Shown in pieces: positions 10,509 through 19,196 of a stretch of DNA of 64,000 bases. Position 1 is the first letter of the stretch; each line of letters starts with the position of its first letter. A program made the translations under genes and the position numbers. Under the pieces are notes generated by a model. That model was not told the DNA's origin. It saw only the letters and a list, made by a program, of their open reading frames with translations, and searched no databases. The stretch is taken from NCBI RefSeq assembly GCF_030012985.1, contig NZ_CP120233.1, forward strand, positions 1,781,001 to 1,845,000, in the 5' to 3' direction. Origin of the DNA: Microbulbifer sp. VAAF005 (lineage in GTDB: Bacteria > Pseudomonadota > Gammaproteobacteria > Pseudomonadales > Cellvibrionaceae).

Positions 10509-11441
10509 TCAGCTTCCCGCCAGCTTTTCTGCCACCCGCATTACTGCACTGCGGGACCGCTGATTTTCATCCACTTCAACCGTGTTGGCTTTCACTGCCT
10601 TGCCCACCGAGCGCAGTGACTTGGCTATCTGACTATCCATAACCGGAAGGCCACGAGGCAACTGGGGACCGCGCTCTTTTTCCCGAATAAAACGCTTCAC
10701 CATTCGGTCTTCAAGAGAGTGGAAACTGATAATCACCAGGCGCCCACCCGGTGCCAGCAACTGCAGGGATTTATCCAATGCGCTCTGCAGATCATCCAAC
10801 TCGCCATTAATATGGACACGAATAGCCTGAAAGACTCGGGTAGCAGGATGTTTACCTTTTTCCCAAGCCGGATTCGCCTCTTTCACAACCTCGGCAAAAT
10901 CGAGGGTGCGCTCAAATGGTTTTTCCAGCCGGCGCTTTACAATGGCAGCAGCCATTCGACGGGCAAAACGCTCCTCGCCGTACTCTTTAAACACCCGGGC
11001 CATTTCGGCCTCAGCCTCAGTGTTGACCCACTCCGCTGCACTGATACCCCGACTGGTATCCATACGCATATCCAGGGGGCCATCCTGCATAAAACTGAAA
11101 CCGCGCTCGGCCTGATCCAGTTGCGGCGAAGACACTCCTAGATCGAGCAATATTCCACTGACCTTACCGGCAGCTTGCCCGGCAGCCTTATCCATATCGG
11201 CAAAAGACCCATGCCAAATGGAAAAACGAGATTCACCGGAAAACCGCTGCTCTGCAAATTCAACAGCCTGGGGATCTTTATCCACCCCTACCAACTGGCC
11301 ATTGGGCCCCAAGTGCTCAAGGATTGAGGCGCTGTGCCCACCCCGGCCAAAGGTGCCATCGATATAAAACCCATCCGGCTCAGTCACCAGAGCGTCTACG
11401 GCCTCGCGTAACAACACACTGCGATGCAATTCTTGAGACAC
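10509..11441 (-). CDS. rsmH: 16S rRNA (cytosine1402-N4)-methyltransferase RsmH
   Basis: SAM-dependent methyltransferase acting on C1402 of 16S rRNA in the decoding centre; RsmI (encoded nearby) modifies the 2'-O of the same base. 310 aa, normal length. Motifs: [12 protein letters not shown] (SAM site), [12 protein letters not shown], the DMRMD segment, [14 protein letters not shown] and [17 protein letters not shown] start at 11441 with AAGGGGAG upstream, 12 bp after mraZ. Confidence 0.97.
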   Translation of the reverse strand: MSQELHRSVLLREAVDALVTEPDGFYIDGTFGRGGHSASILEHLGPNGQLVGVDKDPQAVEFAEQRFSGESRFSIWHGSFADMDKAAGQAAGKVSGILLDLGVSSPQLDQAERGFSFMQDGPLDMRMDTSRGISAAEWVNTEAEAEMARVFKEYGEERFARRMAAAIVKRRLEKPFERTLDFAEVVKEANPAWEKGKHPATRVFQAIRVHINGELDDLQSALDKSLQLLAPGGRLVIISFHSLEDRMVKRFIREKERGPQLPRGLPVMDSQIAKSLRSVGKAVKANTVEVDENQRSRSAVMRVAEKLAGS

Positions 11442-11453
11442 CCGGTACTCCCC

Positions 11454-11897
11454 TTATAAAGAGAGGGATGCCATTTCCTCAGGCATACCCTCTTCGTCTT
11501 CACTATCATCGAGCCAGGACATCCAGCGCTCCTCACTCCAGAGCTCCAGCTTTTTCCCCTGGCCCACTAACATCAATTTCTTTTCCAGCCCTGCGTACTC
11601 ACGCAGAGTTGGCGGAATCAATACCCTGCCATTGCCATCCACCTGCAGTTCACAGGCATACCCGATCAGCAGGCGCTGAGCGCGCCGAGCCACTTTGTTA
11701 AAGCTGGGCAATGCTTCAATCTTCGGGAGAATTTGCTGCCACTGGGGCGACGGATACACCAACAAGCAGCGTTCCTCTGTATGGGCAGTCACCACCAAGC
11801 ACCCCGCACACTCATCCAACAGCCTATCGCGGACGCGTGCCGGTATTGCCAGACGCCCCTTGGCGTCCATATTGATTGCGTGGCTGCCCAAATACAC
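11454..11897 (-). CDS. mraZ: Transcriptional regulator MraZ
   Basis: First gene of the dcw operon; AbrB-fold DNA-binding protein that represses its own promoter in E. coli. 147 aa, containing two SpoVT-AbrB modules with [13 protein letters not shown] near residues 11-23 and [13 protein letters not shown] near 87-99. GTG start at 11897; the ribosome site is weak. The acidic tail ([13 protein letters not shown]) is longer than usual. Four candidate MraZ boxes lie about 120 bp upstream. Confidence 0.96.
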   Translation of the reverse strand: MYLGSHAINMDAKGRLAIPARVRDRLLDECAGCLVVTAHTEERCLLVYPSPQWQQILPKIEALPSFNKVARRAQRLLIGYACELQVDGNGRVLIPPTLREYAGLEKKLMLVGQGKKLELWSEERWMSWLDDSEDEEGMPEEMASLSL

Positions 11898-12015
11898 GTT
11901 TAGTGGTTCTCGCTTTGGAGATCGCGCCTCTCGCGACTCACTCCCATATGGCAGGTCAATGGAGAAAGATGTTCGACTTTAACCTGGCGGTGTGAACACC
12001 CACTTACTTATCGCG

Positions 12016-12055
12016 AATAAACCACAAATTTCCACGATTTTCCACTTTTTCCCAC
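12016..12055 (-). promoter_or_regulatory. MraZ operator: four tandem 10-bp boxes
   Basis: Read on the minus strand, GTGG recurs four times at exact 10-bp spacing, the first as GTGGG, each followed by an A/T-rich spacer. Known MraZ sites are TGGG direct repeats with 5-nt spacers (10-bp period) upstream of mraZ. The boxes begin about 8 bp downstream of the predicted -10, in the initially transcribed region, as expected for autorepression. Confidence 0.8.
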
Positions 12056-12062
12056 TCTCGAC

Positions 12063-12090
12063 ACTATAAAACTGGTCGACACAAAGTCAA
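12063..12090 (-). promoter_or_regulatory. dcw operon promoter Pmra (sigma70)
   Basis: Minus-strand TTGACT (rc of 12085-12090), a 16-bp spacer, then TATAGT (rc of 12063-12068): a strong sigma70 match. It points toward mraZ, with about 165 bp of 5' leader that contains the MraZ boxes. Confidence 0.75.
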
Positions 12091-12320
12091 GGAATTCGAC
12101 CCCAAAGTCCCCATAACCCCTTGTAAAATCGCGGCCTCCAGAGAAGTGGCGCATATTGGCACATTGAAACTAGTCGGAACAGCCCTATCTGGCACGATCG
12201 CCCCCTTAACAGTTAATCAATTTTTTTGCGCCAAGAAGAGGCTTTAGCCGAAATTAAACGAGAAGAAATAGGCGAACACAAAGAGGGCTACCGGAGCCGG
12301 GACCACCACATCAGGCAAAC
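12091..12320. other. Intergenic stretch between dcw promoter and rnpB terminator
   Basis: About 230 bp without a credible gene. An open plus-strand frame starting at a TTG near 12226 is rich in Glu, Arg and Lys, but it runs through the rnpB terminator and into rnpB antisense, so I do not call it. No further promoter or repeat stood out. Confidence 0.5.
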
Positions 12321-12349
12321 AAAAAAGCCCGGCGAATGCCGGGCTTTTG
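12321..12349 (-). terminator. Rho-independent terminator of rnpB
   Basis: GCCCGGC, four-base loop, GCCGGGC with an A tract on one side and a T tract on the other; on the minus strand the stem is followed by six T. It lies just after the 3' end of the RNase P RNA. Confidence 0.88.
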
Positions 12350-12357
12350 AAATTGTT

Positions 12358-12708
<351 letters not shown>

Positions 12709-12768
12709 GCGGCGAAGAGTAAAGAGGCGACAGACGGATTGCAACAGGCAATTGCAGCAATCAGTGCC

Positions 12769-13611
12769 TTATTTTTTCTCCAGGCTCCAGTTGTACAGGG
12801 CTTTCTTTTTCACTCCAGTAATTTCGGCAGCGATCGCCGCCGCCTTTTTTGGCGGTAACTCCGCCAACAGCAGCGACATTACACGCTGTGCCTCCCCATC
12901 CAGCTCGCTTTCACGAGAGCGCTCTGCACCACGCACCATCAAAACAATCTCACCGCGCTGCTGATTGCTGTCAGCGCGGACCCACTCAACCAACTCAGCC
13001 AGAGGCATCAACTGAAAAGTTTCAAAGGCCTTGCTGACCTCGCGAGCTATCACCGCCTCTCGATTACCGCCGAACACGACCGCCATTGCTTCCAGAGTGT
13101 CAGCAACCCGATGCGGGGCCTCGTAGAACACCAGGGTACGGGTATCACCGGCCAACTCCTGCAGGGCTCGCTCACGAGCACCGGACTTAGCCGGCAGAAA
13201 TCCCTCGAAACTAAACTTGTCACTGGGGAGTCCGGCGGCACTCAGTGCGGAGACGAAAGCACAAGCCCCCGGTATCGGGGAGACTTTGATTCCTCGCTCC
13301 CGGGCCTCACGTACCAGGCGATAACCGGGATCTGAGATCAGTGGGGTGCCCGCATCGGAAATCAGGGCAATGGTCTGGCCCTGCTCCAAGCGCTGCAAAA
13401 TCTGCTCTGTGCGCTTGTCATCCGAGTGATCGTGATATGCCATCAGTGGCGTATCGATATTAAAATGGGAAAATAATCGCTGACTGTGACGTGTGTCCTC
13501 CGCCGCAACCAGATCGGCACATTGTAGAACTTCGATCGCTCGCGGTACCATATCGGCCAAATTACCAATGGGCGTAGCGACAATATAAAGCAGCGCCTGA
13601 TCCGGCCCCAT
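12769..13611 (-). CDS. rsmI: 16S rRNA (cytidine1402-2'-O)-methyltransferase RsmI
   Basis: Methylates the ribose of C1402 in 16S rRNA using SAM, complementing RsmH. 280 aa, tetrapyrrole-methylase fold: LYIVATPIGNLADM at the N-terminus, LVAAEDTRHSQRL, LISDAGTPLISDPG, SPIPGACAFVSALSAAG and VFYEAPHRV. C-terminal helices rich in Ala and Lys end in KKALYNWSL. ATG at 13611 with lpoA starting divergently 40 bp away, so both promoters share that short gap. Confidence 0.96.
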   Translation of the reverse strand: MGPDQALLYIVATPIGNLADMVPRAIEVLQCADLVAAEDTRHSQRLFSHFNIDTPLMAYHDHSDDKRTEQILQRLEQGQTIALISDAGTPLISDPGYRLVREARERGIKVSPIPGACAFVSALSAAGLPSDKFSFEGFLPAKSGARERALQELAGDTRTLVFYEAPHRVADTLEAMAVVFGGNREAVIAREVSKAFETFQLMPLAELVEWVRADSNQQRGEIVLMVRGAERSRESELDGEAQRVMSLLLAELPPKKAAAIAAEITGVKKKALYNWSLEKK

Positions 13612-13650
13612 AGCTGTTCACTCCAAATATAAATATTGCGGGAGAAGATT

Positions 13651-15564
13651 ATGTCCGCCTCTTCCCGGCGCACCTCTACTGTAATCACCAGAATGGCAGC
13701 TGCCTCACTGGCAGTCGCACTGGCTGCTTGCCAGACACCGGCTTCCCGGCCAAACGTTTACCAGCCGGATTATTCGGCCGGCCACACCGCAAGCCGCAGT
13801 GAAGCTGTACGTATGCTGCGCAGTGCCGACACCCTGCCGGCACCGGCGCGGGATCAACAGCGCCTGCAAGCGGCCGCTATTCTATACGAGCTGGGAGATA
13901 AAGAGACGGCAAAAGAGGCGGTAATCAAAATTACGCCCGAACAGCTGGACGACAACCTCTTCGCCAGCTATGCACAGGTTTATGGCAGCCTACTTGCCGC
14001 AGACGACGACTTCTTTGAGGCCCTCGACCTAGCAGCCTCTCCACGCCTGGAAAATGTGTGGCCGGAGTTACCACAGAAGACTGCCTTACCTCTACGCAGC
14101 CTGCGCGCTGACCTATGGGGACTTCTGGGAAATCTCGACAGCGCAATTAGTGAGCGGCGCGAAATTTCCTATATCGCCCAGTCCGACGAAGCGATCACAG
14201 AGAATAACAACGGCTTTTGGCATCTCTTGACCCAGCTGCCCTCCAGTGAATTGCAGGCTCGCGCCACCCAAAGTAATGACACCCAGATGCGCGCCTGGTA
14301 TCAACTCGCCCTGCTGGGCCGCGACACCCAGACGGATATCAGCTCACAGCTGACCGCCCTCAGCCGCTGGCGCGAGCGCTGGCCCGCCCATAGTGCCAAT
14401 TCCCATCCGCCACAGGCATTGCAGCTGTTAGAGCGCTTGGCCGCCCAGCGGGCAGACCGCGTAGCGCTACTCCTGCCACTGTCCGGCCCCCTGGGCAATG
14501 CCGGCAGGGCAATCCGGGATGGCTTTATGGCCGCCCACTACACCGCCCTGAATGCTGGCGGCGCAACTCCGAAAGTGATGGTTTACGACACCGGTTCCGA
14601 TCAGCCATTCGAGGAAATTTACCAGAGCGCCGTAGATGCCGGTGCGCAGATGATTGTTGGCCCACTGGATAAGAGCAAGGTAGCCAACCTGCTTGCCACA
14701 GAAAAACTGCCAGTGCCTACTCTCGCCCTCAACTACGGCGATGAGGGGCGCCTGACCACAGACCTTGTCCAGTTTGGCCTGGCAATTGAAGATGAAGCGC
14801 GGCAAATTGCCCAGCACGCTTACCGGCAGGGCAAGCGACAGGCAATGGTCCTCACCGCTGACAATAGCTGGGGGCAGCGCGGCGCTGAAGCATTTGAAGA
14901 AGAGTGGCTGCGCCTCGGTGGCTCAGTCAGCATTCGCCGGACATTTAAGGACAACAGCAAGTTCTCAGCCCTGGTCAGCGATGCCCTGTTAATTCCCGCC
15001 AGCAACGCGCGCAAGAAGGAATTGCAGAGTCGCCTGGCGGCAAAGCTGGAATTTACCCCCAGACGCCGTGACGATGTCGATATGGTATTCCTGGCAGCAC
15101 AACCCCAGCAGGCGCGCCAGCTCAACCCCATGCTGACCTACTACTACGCCAGTGACCTGCCCGTATACGCTACCTCTCATGTCTTTGGTGGCAGCATCAA
15201 CCGCAATCGCGACAGGGATATGAACGGTATTCGCTTTACCGCCCTGCCCTGGCTGTTTGAAAGCAATCAAACCAAGCAGGATATCGAGGAGCAGGCGTCG
15301 CCCGCACCGGCTTTTGCCAGACTGTATGCCTTAGGCGCCGATGCCTTCCGCCTCTACCCGCGCTTGCCGATGCTGCGCCAATTCCCGGAACAGAAAGTAC
15401 ACGGTCTCACTGGCGCATTGAGCCTGAGCGCCGATGGCCGCATAGTGCGCGAACAAATGTGGGCGCGAATCGACAAAGGGGTGCCGGTGCCCATCACTAC
15501 CGTCGAGCCCCAATTGCCGCAGCGGGAGCCGATCGAATTAAGTGGGAATCGTGAGGCTTTTTAA
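13651..15564 (+). CDS. lpoA: Penicillin-binding protein activator LpoA (LppC-family lipoprotein)
   Basis: Outer-membrane lipoprotein that reaches through the periplasm to stimulate PBP1A. ATG at 13651 is preferred over an in-frame TTG at 13636 because GGGAGAAG stands just upstream. 637 aa: signal peptide with lipobox LAAC (Cys27), a helical TPR-like N-terminal domain (about 30-270), then a periplasmic-binding-protein-like domain from about 275 (RVALLLPLSGPLGNAGRAIRDG). The 3' end overlaps yraN. The order rsmI/lpoA/yraN/diaA/dolP is conserved in many gammaproteobacteria. Confidence 0.93.
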   Translation: MSASSRRTSTVITRMAAASLAVALAACQTPASRPNVYQPDYSAGHTASRSEAVRMLRSADTLPAPARDQQRLQAAAILYELGDKETAKEAVIKITPEQLDDNLFASYAQVYGSLLAADDDFFEALDLAASPRLENVWPELPQKTALPLRSLRADLWGLLGNLDSAISERREISYIAQSDEAITENNNGFWHLLTQLPSSELQARATQSNDTQMRAWYQLALLGRDTQTDISSQLTALSRWRERWPAHSANSHPPQALQLLERLAAQRADRVALLLPLSGPLGNAGRAIRDGFMAAHYTALNAGGATPKVMVYDTGSDQPFEEIYQSAVDAGAQMIVGPLDKSKVANLLATEKLPVPTLALNYGDEGRLTTDLVQFGLAIEDEARQIAQHAYRQGKRQAMVLTADNSWGQRGAEAFEEEWLRLGGSVSIRRTFKDNSKFSALVSDALLIPASNARKKELQSRLAAKLEFTPRRRDDVDMVFLAAQPQQARQLNPMLTYYYASDLPVYATSHVFGGSINRNRDRDMNGIRFTALPWLFESNQTKQDIEEQASPAPAFARLYALGADAFRLYPRLPMLRQFPEQKVHGLTGALSLSADGRIVREQMWARIDKGVPVPITTVEPQLPQREPIELSGNREAF

Positions 15565-15913
15565 GGGCTCAAGCGGCACTGTCGGCAGCCAAATGGAGGC
15601 TGCCGCGGGCCGCTATTTGCAGCGCGCGGGGCTCACCTTGATGGAGCGCAATTATCGCAGTTCACACGGAGAGATAGACCTTATCGCCCGTGAAAGCGAT
15701 ACTATCGTGTTCGTGGAGGTGCGCTTCCGCCGCAAGAGCCAGTTCGGCGGAGCTGCAGCCAGCGTGGATTCACGCAAGCAAGCTAAGCTACTGGCCACTG
15801 CCAACCGCTATTTGCAGCAACATAAACTGGACTGTCCGTGCCGCTTCGATGTCCTTGCCATAGATGGAGATGCACAGAACATCCAGTGGCTTAAAAACGC
15901 CTTTGAAGCCTGA
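15542..15913 (+). CDS. yraN: YraN family endonuclease-like protein (UPF0102)
   Basis: Small protein with a predicted restriction-endonuclease-like fold; its role is unresolved. About 120 aa. Visible family motifs are AAAGRYLQRAGL, RNYRSSHGEIDLIARE (Glu-x-Asp of the nuclease core) and VFVEVRFR (the ExK-like element appears as E-V-R), then ANRYLQQH and RFDVLAID. The start is either GTG 15542 or GTG 15551; both overlap the end of lpoA, implying translational coupling. Confidence 0.9.
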   Translation: MGIVRLFKGSSGTVGSQMEAAAGRYLQRAGLTLMERNYRSSHGEIDLIARESDTIVFVEVRFRRKSQFGGAAASVDSRKQAKLLATANRYLQQHKLDCPCRFDVLAIDGDAQNIQWLKNAFEA

Positions 15914-15977
15914 GGCAAAACCGAGATTTACCCCGTCAAGTTATGGTGAGTTCGAGCTCACCTGAATTAAGGACACA

Positions 15978-16568
15978 ATGGAACAGCGAGTCGTAACCCT
16001 TTTTCACCACAGCCTTGAAGCCACAATGAACGCTGGCGAGATACTGGCCCCGCTGATTGCAGAAGCCAGCGAAATGGTGGTGCATACACTCTTGGCAGAG
16101 AGCAAAGTCCTGCTCTGTGGCAATGGTGTCAGTGGCGCATTGGCGCAAAGTTTTAGCTCGCAATTGACCGGCGGCTTCCAGCGCGAACGCCCCGGCTTAC
16201 CGGCTATGGCCCTCAACAGCGACGGCGTCTCCATGGGCACCGTTGCCTCAAACCACGGCGGTGCAGACACCTTCGCACATCCGGTTCGCGCCCTGGGGCA
16301 ACCCGGTGACCTTCTCGTAATTATCAGTAGCGATGGGCGCGACTCAAACCTGGTTCAGGCCATGCGTGCGGCTCGGGACCGGGATATGGGCATACTCGCA
16401 CTGACCGGCGGTGATGGCGGCGACTGCGCCGCCCTGCTCGATACCCATGATATTGAACTACGGGTGCCATCCGATGTCGCAGCAGAGGTACACCAAGTAC
16501 ATCTTCTGACAATTTTTTGCCTGTGCGACCTAATCGACAGTAGTTTGTTTGGTGGCTACGAGGAATAA
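15978..16568 (+). CDS. diaA: DnaA initiator-associating protein DiaA / phosphoheptose isomerase-like SIS protein
   Basis: Sugar-isomerase (SIS) fold protein; in E. coli DiaA binds DnaA and promotes orderly initiation at oriC, while the paralog GmhA makes heptose for LPS. 196 aa. The SIS core reads VLLCGNGVSGALAQSFSSQL, a long region with RPGLPAMALNSD, then LVIISSDGRDSNLVQAMRAA and VPSDVAAEVHQVHLLTIFCLCDLID. The assignment to DiaA rather than GmhA rests on context between yraN and dolP. ATG at 15978 with AAGGA upstream. Confidence 0.88.
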   Translation: MEQRVVTLFHHSLEATMNAGEILAPLIAEASEMVVHTLLAESKVLLCGNGVSGALAQSFSSQLTGGFQRERPGLPAMALNSDGVSMGTVASNHGGADTFAHPVRALGQPGDLLVIISSDGRDSNLVQAMRAARDRDMGILALTGGDGGDCAALLDTHDIELRVPSDVAAEVHQVHLLTIFCLCDLIDSSLFGGYEE

Positions 16569-16571
16569 ACG

Positions 16572-17162
16572 ATGAACAACAAAAAGTTGACCCTGGGGAA
16601 ATATCTCCTGGCTGCCTTCGCGGCAACCACCTTGTTAGCGGGATGCAGCACTGTATTGGAGGCCACCCATGACGGTCCCATACAGCAGGACCCTGGCGAG
16701 CGATCTTTTGGCACCTATATTGATGACCAACGCATCGAGACGGTGACCACAGTCAATATCAACAAAGCTCACCCAGACCTGAAAATCTCCAACATCAATA
16801 TCAATTCTTTTAACGGTGTTGTACTGCTCACCGGCCAGGTGCCCAGCCAGGAACTGCGCCTGCTCGCCGGGCGCACGGCGGAACAAGTGCAGAATGTTCG
16901 CCAGGTCTACAACGAAATTCAGGTGCGCGGTAAAGTCACTTTACTGGCCAGCACCAGCGATACCTGGCTAACCACCAAGGTGAAAAGCAACTTGTTTGCC
17001 AATAAGGAAGTAGACAGTGGTCGCATCAAAATCGTGACCGAGAATGGAGTTGTTTATTTGATGGGACTGCTAACTCCTGCCGAAGCGGAACGGGCAGCCG
17101 AAGTGACCCGCTCGGTAGGCGGGGTACAGAAGGTTGTGAAAGCAGTGGAATACATCAACTAA
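16572..17162 (+). CDS. dolP: BON-domain outer-membrane lipoprotein DolP (YraP)
   Basis: Lipoprotein that supports outer-membrane integrity and BAM function. 196 aa; signal peptide with lipobox LAGC (Cys25), then two BON domains (about residues 50-115 and 130-195) each with the phospholipid-contact pattern of a V-x-L-x-G turn (VVLLTGQVPSQ, VVYLMGLLTPAEA). It starts 3 bp after diaA with GAGGAATA serving as ribosome site, so it is in the same operon. Confidence 0.94.
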   Translation: MNNKKLTLGKYLLAAFAATTLLAGCSTVLEATHDGPIQQDPGERSFGTYIDDQRIETVTTVNINKAHPDLKISNININSFNGVVLLTGQVPSQELRLLAGRTAEQVQNVRQVYNEIQVRGKVTLLASTSDTWLTTKVKSNLFANKEVDSGRIKIVTENGVVYLMGLLTPAEAERAAEVTRSVGGVQKVVKAVEYIN

Positions 17163-17183
17163 TATTTCCCGCACTACACAAAC

Positions 17184-17213
17184 AAAAACGGAGGCAACTG
17201 CCTCCGTTTTTGT
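17184..17213. terminator. Bidirectional terminator between dolP and thiolase
   Basis: Perfect stem AACGGAGGCA / TGCCTCCGTT with A and T tracts on either side. It lies between the convergent ends of dolP and the thiolase gene and can serve both. Confidence 0.85.
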
Positions 17214-17232
17214 TAGCGCTCAAGTCTGTAAC

Positions 17233-18423
17233 TTATACGCGCTCTATAGCAACCGCTGTAGCCTCACCGCCACCAATGCACAGGCTTGCCACGCCCTTCT
17301 TGGCATCGCGCTTTTCCATCGCTGCCAACAGGGTAACCAGGATACGGGCACCGCTAGCACCTAACGGGTGGCCAAGGGCACAGGCACCACCGTTAACATT
17401 GACCTTCTCCCAGGGCAAATCGAGCTCACGCATTGCAGCCATAGTCACTACCGCAAATGCCTCATTAATCTCGAATAGGTCCACATCCGCCGCAGACCAA
17501 CCGGCATTTTCCAGCAGCTTGTGCATAGCGCCGACCGGAGCCGTAGTGAACCACTCGGGCTCACGGGCAAACTGGGATTGCCCTTTGAGAACAGCCAGAG
17601 CTTTCAAGCCGCGCTTCTCAGCTTCACTTTTGCGCATCAACACCAGCGCCGCAGCACCGTCAGAAATAGAGCTGGAGTTCGCAGCGGTTACAGTGCCGTC
17701 TTTACGGAACGCTGGCTTCAGTTGAGGGATTTTATCTGGACGGGCATTACCTGGGGCCTCGTCAACACTCACTTCAATCTCACCTTTGCGAGAGGCAATC
17801 GTGACCGGGGAGATTTCACGAGTAAAATCACCACCTTCAATCGCAGCCTGGGCACGCGCCAGAGATTCCAGGGCAAAAGCGTCCTGCTCTTCGCGGGTGA
17901 AATCGTACTTATCGGCAGTAGATTCGGCGAAAGTACCCATCAGCTTGCCATCTGCAGCATTTTCCAGGCCATCCAGGAACATGGAATCTTTGACCTCTCC
18001 ATGACCGAGGCGCATACCAGAGCGGGCCTTGGCCAGCAGGTAGGGGGCATTGCTCATGCTTTCCATACCACCAGCAACGATAACCTTACCCTCACCCATC
18101 AGCAGGGCATCGCGGGCCATCATCACAGTCTTCATTCCGGAGCCACACACCTTGTTAACAGTGGTGCAAGGAGTGCCGACAGGGATGCCAGCACCCAGTG
18201 ATGCCTGGCGTGCCGGAGCCTGACCGACACCTGCCGGGAGCACACAACCCATCAGCACTTCATCCACATCGGCAGGTGCCACACCTGCGTCCTCAAGGGC
18301 CGCGCGAATCGCCGCAGCACCCAACTGCGGGGCAGTGAGGGCTGAAAGGCTGCCCTGCATAGCGCCCATTGGCGTACGCGACATTCCGACAATCACTACA
18401 GGGTCCGAAGTTACATCACTCAT
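17233..18423 (-). CDS. Acetyl-CoA C-acetyltransferase (thiolase)
   Basis: Condenses two acetyl-CoA to acetoacetyl-CoA or the reverse; it acts in short-chain fatty-acid or PHB metabolism. 396 aa, normal. Nucleophile Cys93 in NKVCGSGMK; NEAFAVV with the catalytic-site Asn/Glu; GGACALGHPLGASGAR with the active-site His; C-terminal CIGGGEA with the second catalytic Cys. It resembles AtoB/PhaA/BktB equally, so I give no symbol. ATG at 18423. It stands alone, with no phaB or 3-hydroxyacyl-CoA dehydrogenase beside it. Confidence 0.93.
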   Translation of the reverse strand: MSDVTSDPVVIVGMSRTPMGAMQGSLSALTAPQLGAAAIRAALEDAGVAPADVDEVLMGCVLPAGVGQAPARQASLGAGIPVGTPCTTVNKVCGSGMKTVMMARDALLMGEGKVIVAGGMESMSNAPYLLAKARSGMRLGHGEVKDSMFLDGLENAADGKLMGTFAESTADKYDFTREEQDAFALESLARAQAAIEGGDFTREISPVTIASRKGEIEVSVDEAPGNARPDKIPQLKPAFRKDGTVTAANSSSISDGAAALVLMRKSEAEKRGLKALAVLKGQSQFAREPEWFTTAPVGAMHKLLENAGWSAADVDLFEINEAFAVVTMAAMRELDLPWEKVNVNGGACALGHPLGASGARILVTLLAAMEKRDAKKGVASLCIGGGEATAVAIERV

Positions 18424-18499
18424 TCTGGCTGCTCCAAGTTCTGTGCCGCCATCACTGTGGTGGCGGCAATTGTTTTAATGTCGCCGCATTATAGCCGAA

Positions 18500-18528
18500 G
18501 CCGCACCCCGCTCCGCCAGGGGTGCGGC
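18500..18528. repeat. 10-bp inverted repeat in the thiolase/lemA divergent gap
   Basis: GCCGCACCCC and GGGGTGCGGC form a perfect 10-bp stem over a 9-nt loop, within the 174-bp gap between divergent thiolase and lemA. There is no T run, so an operator or mRNA leader structure is more likely than a terminator. Function unknown. Confidence 0.4.
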
Positions 18529-18597
18529 CGGTGCGCAGCAGTATCAGCCCATCGTGTTACTATTTACGCCACCAACAGGGATAAATAGGGGAGCGTT

Positions 18598-19194
18598 ATG
18601 GGGTCTACGGGACTTATTGTGCTGGCGGTGGTCATCGCACTGTTCTTTTTCATCATCAGTATCTTTAACAAACTGGTTTCACTGAAAAACCACAGCGAAA
18701 ATGCTTTTGCGCAGATAGAGATACAGTTAAAGCGACGCCACGACCTGGTACCAAATCTGGTAGAGAGTGCCAGGGCATACCTAAATCACGAGAGGGAAAC
18801 CCTGGAAGCGGTAATCAGTGCGCGCAATACCGCAATTTCAGACCTTAAATCTGCCGCTAAAAACCCTACCAATCCGGCCGCTATCGATAAGCTCGGCCGC
18901 GCAGAAGGCCTTCTCAACAGCGCTCTGGGTCGCCTGAATATGGTGATTGAGGCTTACCCGGAATTGAAAGCCGACCAGACCCTTCGCGAACTCAACGAGG
19001 AGTTAAACAGCACCGAAAACCGTGTGGCATTTGCACGCCAAGCTTTTAACGACTGCGTCACCAGCTACAACATCTACAAGCAGAGCTTCCCTCCAGTATT
19101 TCTGGCCGGTTTTTTTGGCCACAGGGCCAACGCCAAACTGCTTGAGTTTGCAGACTCAGAAACCTTTCAAGTCGCGCCACGTATCGAGTTTTAA
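18598..19194 (+). CDS. lemA: LemA family protein
   Basis: Membrane-anchored helical protein of unclear biochemical role, often paired with metalloproteases or TPM-domain proteins. 198 aa: one N-terminal transmembrane helix (about residues 5-24), then the hallmark ENAFAQIEIQLKRRHDLVPNLVE, and long alpha helices with ENRVAFARQAFNDCVTSYN. It is followed 2 bp later by an M48 protease, a recurrent LemA partner, so the two probably form one unit. Confidence 0.93.
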   Translation: MGSTGLIVLAVVIALFFFIISIFNKLVSLKNHSENAFAQIEIQLKRRHDLVPNLVESARAYLNHERETLEAVISARNTAISDLKSAAKNPTNPAAIDKLGRAEGLLNSALGRLNMVIEAYPELKADQTLRELNEELNSTENRVAFARQAFNDCVTSYNIYKQSFPPVFLAGFFGHRANAKLLEFADSETFQVAPRIEF

Positions 19195-19196
19195 AT

